DNA of 64,000 nt from Stictocephala bisonia (lineage: Eukaryota; Arthropoda; Insecta; Hemiptera; Membracidae): assembly GCA_035578905.1 (NCBI GenBank), contig JAQJVL010001124.1, positions 186,001-250,000 on the forward strand, read 5' to 3'. Position 1 is the stretch's first letter. Each line of letters opens with the position of its first letter. Below the pieces are notes generated by a model that was given only the letters and a program-made list of their open reading frames with translations, was not told where the DNA came from and did not search any database. Shown here piece after piece: positions 63,513 to 64,000 of the stretch. The position numbers were made by a program, and so were the translations under genes.

Positions 63513-64000
63513 GTTTGTAGCTTAGTAATATTTGTCAGCTTTTTACTAGCAATTCCTATTTACCAGAATCTGAACAATATTACTTATATAGAACATTTTA
63601 TTTCCTTTTTTTATAAAGTTGCATAACAAAATTATAAAAAATCTGAAGTCGTTGTCACACAGGAATACCTAACGTGCACACCTGTTGATTGTTTTATGCT
63701 GTGTTTATTTTTATTGAGTCAAGACATTTATAACTGGGATTTCATCACTGCAGTACTTTAATTTAGTAAAATCCGCATGTTTGGTGAAAAGAGGGAAAAA
63801 TTAAAATTAGGGGAAATGTGTTATTAAAAATATGTATTCTCATTAGATTACATGTTCTTTTCAATCTTTTGAGTTATTTATTTTTCAATTCTTTTTCTGT
63901 TTTCTTTTTTTTTATATATAAATGAATGTAGCTACCAGAATCAACAACATTTCTGATTTATCACTAGGAAATGTAATACTTAAAATACTTAATACTTAAA
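63513..64000 (+). other. Start of next intron, nothing recognised
   Basis: AT-rich with no further exon visible. Confidence 0.5.

Overview
The window reads as AT-rich nuclear DNA from an arthropod, most likely an insect. A hemipteran is my guess from the mix of transposons, but the sequence does not prove it. One host gene spans nearly the whole window on the + strand. It is a very large secreted multidomain protein of the hemolectin/hemocytin family (hemocyte clotting and adhesion lectins related to von Willebrand factor). I recovered 18 consecutive internal exons (117-63512) joined by GT-AG introns. Every exon-exon phase matches, giving 3,456 coding bases (1,152 codons) with no stop. Neither the start nor the end of the gene lies in the window.

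Domain order along these exons: a VWC-like cysteine module and Thr/Pro-rich linker (exon 1); first discoidin/FA58C domain (exons 2-3) followed by a poly-Thr linker; second FA58C domain (exons 4-6); Cys-rich TIL/VWC-like modules (exons 7-8); an LDL-receptor class A module plus a Pro/Ser/Thr linker (exon 9); a basic Gly/Lys-rich segment (exon 10); a VWD domain (exons 11-14); C8 (exons 14-15); TIL (exon 16); and the beginning of another VWD (exons 17-18). The pair of FA58C domains followed by VWD-C8-TIL units is the signature of insect hemolectin/hemocytin.

The introns make up about 95% of the window and are packed with transposons, many nested. Intron 1: a tRNA-derived SINE split by a decayed piggyBac, minisatellites and a second SINE family. 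Intron 4: a pogo/Tigger-like element and a decayed LINE. Intron 5: a Helitron-like element carrying a 5'-truncated LINE. Intron 6: a piggyBac-type MITE split by a near-complete Ty3/Gypsy-type LTR retrotransposon (20287-26088), a small Helitron-like copy, and a 38-bp minisatellite containing an internally deleted mariner. Intron 11: an inverted second copy of the small Helitron, another piggyBac-type element, and a foldback element containing a Tigger MITE. Intron 12: two minisatellites, a Tc1/mariner-superfamily element with ~300-bp inverted repeats, and a LINE fragment next to a Harbinger-type MITE. Intron 14: a nearly full-length CR1/Jockey-type LINE interrupted by a piggyBac-type element, and a small ORF with a signal-peptide-like start. 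Introns 16-17: a perfect 87-bp inverted repeat, a SINE, a mariner remnant and a second foldback hairpin.

No CRISPR array, rRNA, bacterial-type operon or convincing functional tRNA gene is present. The most useful material for follow-up is the reconstructed hemolectin exon chain, the nested insertions with recognisable empty sites, the perfect palindrome, and one 36-bp minisatellite family recurring in three different introns.
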